From contig JAUXBO010000119.1 in assembly GCA_030619345.1 (NCBI GenBank), positions 1-7,097 on the forward strand: a DNA stretch of 7,097 bases. The letters are read 5' to 3'. The notes below the pieces were generated by a model, which searched no databases, was not told where the DNA came from, and saw only the letters and a list, made by a program, of their open reading frames with translations. This document shows, piece by piece, positions 5,601 through 7,097 of this stretch; the stretch's first letter is position 1, and each line of letters begins with the position of its first letter. This stretch comes from Candidatus Zixiibacteriota bacterium (lineage in GTDB: Bacteria > Zixibacteria > MSB-5A5 > GN15 > FEB-12). The translations under genes were made by a program, and so were the position numbers.

Positions 5601-7097
5601 TCACGAGCACGGCGGTGGTTCGGGGCCACCGTTAAATAAGAAATCGACAAGGTAAGTCAGATCAACAATATCGATGGGCAAGCCGGGTGTTAACTCTATA
5701 GCATCAATATTGCCTTCCTCTTCGCACGGTGGAGGAGGACCACTCTTGAATAGGTAGTCAACCAGATAGGTCAAGTCGATAATATCAATCGGTAGACCGG
5801 GGGTAGTCTCAATGCGGTCCACATTACCGCGCACGACGCAGCAACTCCAGGGAACCCAGGGACAGTAGTCGACATTGTCACTGACTCCATTTCCAAGGTC
5901 CTCAACAGGGAAGAACTCCGCTATGGCGTTCTTCATGATATCAGCTGAGTAACATTGACCTATGTAAGCTTCAGCAGTACCGTTAAGATCTTCCGGGCCA
6001 TCGGAGGCGCCCCAGTTGTTGTTTTCGGCGTTTACGCCATTGGACAGATCAGCGCTGTAGAACAAACCCCAATAGTTGTCGTGGATATTGTTATCCTGTA
6101 TCACCACACCGGTCGGATCAATGTCGCCAGAACCCCAGTTGCTGCCGACCAGAATCCCGGAGTTCTTATAGGTACGATCGCCGACAACCTTTTCGTCACC
6201 ATAGGTTACACCCATGTCGTATATCTCGTTGGCGGTTATGGTAACATTATTGGCCCAGGTCTGAATGCCATTAACACCGTCATAAACGGTGTTCTCCTCA
6301 ATGATACAGTTCGTGGCACTTGCCTCCATGTGGATCGAGGCATAGTCCCAATCACCAAGATCGTCCGAGCCCCAATAGTTGCAATGATGAACCGTATTGC
6401 CGTATACGTAAGCATGTGCACCAGTAATGTTTATTCCGGCATACTCGGTGTACGATACCATGTTGCCGATGACCTCAACCCGGTCACCAGCGTTGGTTCC
6501 GGCGTAATCAACTCTGATACCATCCTTACAATTCAACACCGTGTTCCCGGATATGACCGTACGCCCCGACACAATTATCGGAAAGAGGTCTACATTCCGG
6601 ACCGTGTTATTGGAAATCACAACGTCCGAGGCACCATCATTCTTGATGCCCTCCCACCAGGGATTGTCTATGGTGTTGTATGAAACCTCAGCGCGATCTG
6701 AGGTCGGACTAATGTACACGCCATGACCAGACCACTGCCAAGTGTTCATGATGATGTTGTACTTGATTGTCACATCCGTTGCACCATCATAAATATTCAC
6801 TCTTCTGGAACTCTGTGGGGTATCAGTACCCAACTTGAACCCGTTTATCGTTACCCCCGAAGCAGTTACATAAAACCCACTTTGTGTGTCATCTCTGGTG
6901 AGTATCGTTTCACCGCCTCTGTCCGTACTGCCGGCCGGATCAACCTCAGCATTCGCACCAAGCAACGTAACCTGCTTGTTTACGTCGGTGGGATCATTAT
7001 GATACGTTCCGGCTGCAACGTTGACCGTGCTGCCGGTCACGAGGTTGACACCTTCCTGGATGCGACCGATCCCGCCAGACTGCGGGCTATCGTCATC
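5601..7097 (-). CDS. Secreted right-handed beta-helix protein with C-terminal dockerin-like repeats (5' end cut by window edge)
   Basis: The frame is open from the right edge to TGA at 5601 (498 codons). The N-terminus, including any signal peptide, lies outside. The GTG at 7040 is not the true start, because in-frame residues before it (IGRIQEGVNLV) continue into GSTVNVAAGTY, the usual opening of a NosD/PbH1 helix. About 5900-7097 encodes parallel beta-helix coils with an asparagine ladder (YNTID, NNTVRN, GNTVLN, GNTVHH, ENTVYD, ANEIYD, DNNIHD), closing with NNWGASDGPEDLNG (about 5985-6026), a typical cap motif. A Cys/Trp linker (YCPWVPWSCC, about 5838-5867) leads to two 38-residue dockerin-like repeats. 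PbH1 proteins often bind or cleave polysaccharide, but no lyase or hydrolase catalytic triad can be assigned here. It is probably secreted and surface-attached. It converges with the lipoprotein gene and shares its terminator. Confidence 0.88.
   Translation of the reverse strand, partial: DDDSPQSGGIGRIQEGVNLVTGSTVNVAAGTYHNDPTDVNKQVTLLGANAEVDPAGSTDRGGETILTRDDTQSGFYVTASGVTINGFKLGTDTPQSSRRVNIYDGATDVTIKYNIIMNTWQWSGHGVYISPTSDRAEVSYNTIDNPWWEGIKNDGASDVVISNNTVRNVDLFPIIVSGRTVISGNTVLNCKDGIRVDYAGTNAGDRVEVIGNMVSYTEYAGINITGAHAYVYGNTVHHCNYWGSDDLGDWDYASIHMEASATNCIIEENTVYDGVNGIQTWANNVTITANEIYDMGVTYGDEKVVGDRTYKNSGILVGSNWGSGDIDPTGVVIQDNNIHDNYWGLFYSADLSNGVNAENNNWGASDGPEDLNGTAEAYIGQCYSADIMKNAIAEFFPVEDLGNGVSDNVDYCPWVPWSCCVVRGNVDRIETTPGLPIDIIDLTYLVDYLFKSGPPPPCEEEGNIDAIELTPGLPIDIVDLTYLVDFLFNGGPEPPPCS
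5604..5828 (-). repeat. Two tandem dockerin-like repeats (38 codons each) within the beta-helix gene
   Basis: Coding units lie at 5828-5715 and 5714-5604, period 114 bp. The proteins begin GNVDRIETTPGLPIDIIDL and GNIDAIELTPGLPIDIVDL, both followed by TYLVD[YF]LF and a Gly/Pro-rich end with Cys. Over the first 31 residues 24 are identical, while a 64-bp DNA stretch compared by hand matches at 41 positions. They are therefore an old duplication kept similar at protein level, not a recent DNA duplication. The fold resembles the paired EF-hand-like dockerin type I segments, but the usual DxDxDG calcium loop is altered. Confidence 0.8.

Noticed and set aside
5955..6683. Long plus-strand open frame (242 codons) opposite the beta-helix gene
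   Set aside because: It is antisense to a clear PbH1 repeat protein. The repetitive Asn/Thr/Val codons keep the opposite frame free of stops and give a Val/Ile-rich, domainless product.
7038..7040. GTG at 7040 as start of the beta-helix protein
   Set aside because: Upstream in-frame codons to the window edge encode IGRIQEGVNLV, which belongs to the same domain, so the gene begins outside the window.

Overview
The window reads as ordinary chromosomal DNA of moderate GC from a Gram-negative-type bacterium. Three things point that way: a Tat-dependent signal peptide, a lipobox lipoprotein with Ser at +2, and a secreted beta-helix protein ending in dockerin-like repeats. The mix of SdrD-B and DNRLRE-type domains, the GYWKNH module and the paired dockerin-like C-terminus resembles gene content of Candidatus Zixibacteria and other FCB-related candidate phyla. 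That placement is an inference from domain style; no marker gene is present to prove it.

Layout. (1) 1-2679, minus strand: a two-gene unit, tldD (1141-2679) followed 57 bp later by tldE/pmbA (1-1083, cut by the left edge). Together they should form the TldD/TldE zinc-protease heterodimer. TldD carries a twin-arginine signal, whereas TldE has none. (2) 2680-2981: a divergent intergenic region with a likely tldD promoter. (3) 2982-3350, plus: a single-domain PilZ protein, a probable c-di-GMP receptor. (4) 3380-3667, minus: a small single-span membrane protein of unknown function, convergent with pilZ. (5) 3701-3980: an intergenic leader with several weak inverted repeats. (6) 3981-5450, plus: a multidomain lipoprotein containing the two halves of a DNRLRE-type fold in reversed order, an SdrD-B domain and a GYWKNH C-terminal module. 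(7) 5529-5564: a 15-bp perfect hairpin that probably terminates transcription from both sides. (8) 5601-7097, minus: the 3' part of a secreted right-handed beta-helix protein with two 38-residue dockerin-like repeats.

The parts do not form one obvious pathway. tldDE is a clear functional pair. The lipoprotein and the beta-helix protein are two convergent envelope or secreted proteins that share a terminator. The PilZ protein and the small membrane protein are convergent neighbours with no shown link. No mobile element, CRISPR array, tRNA or rRNA was seen. I did not find a clear undescribed system. The most notable points are the reversed DNRLRE halves in the lipoprotein and the possible Tat co-export of a TldD/TldE complex.
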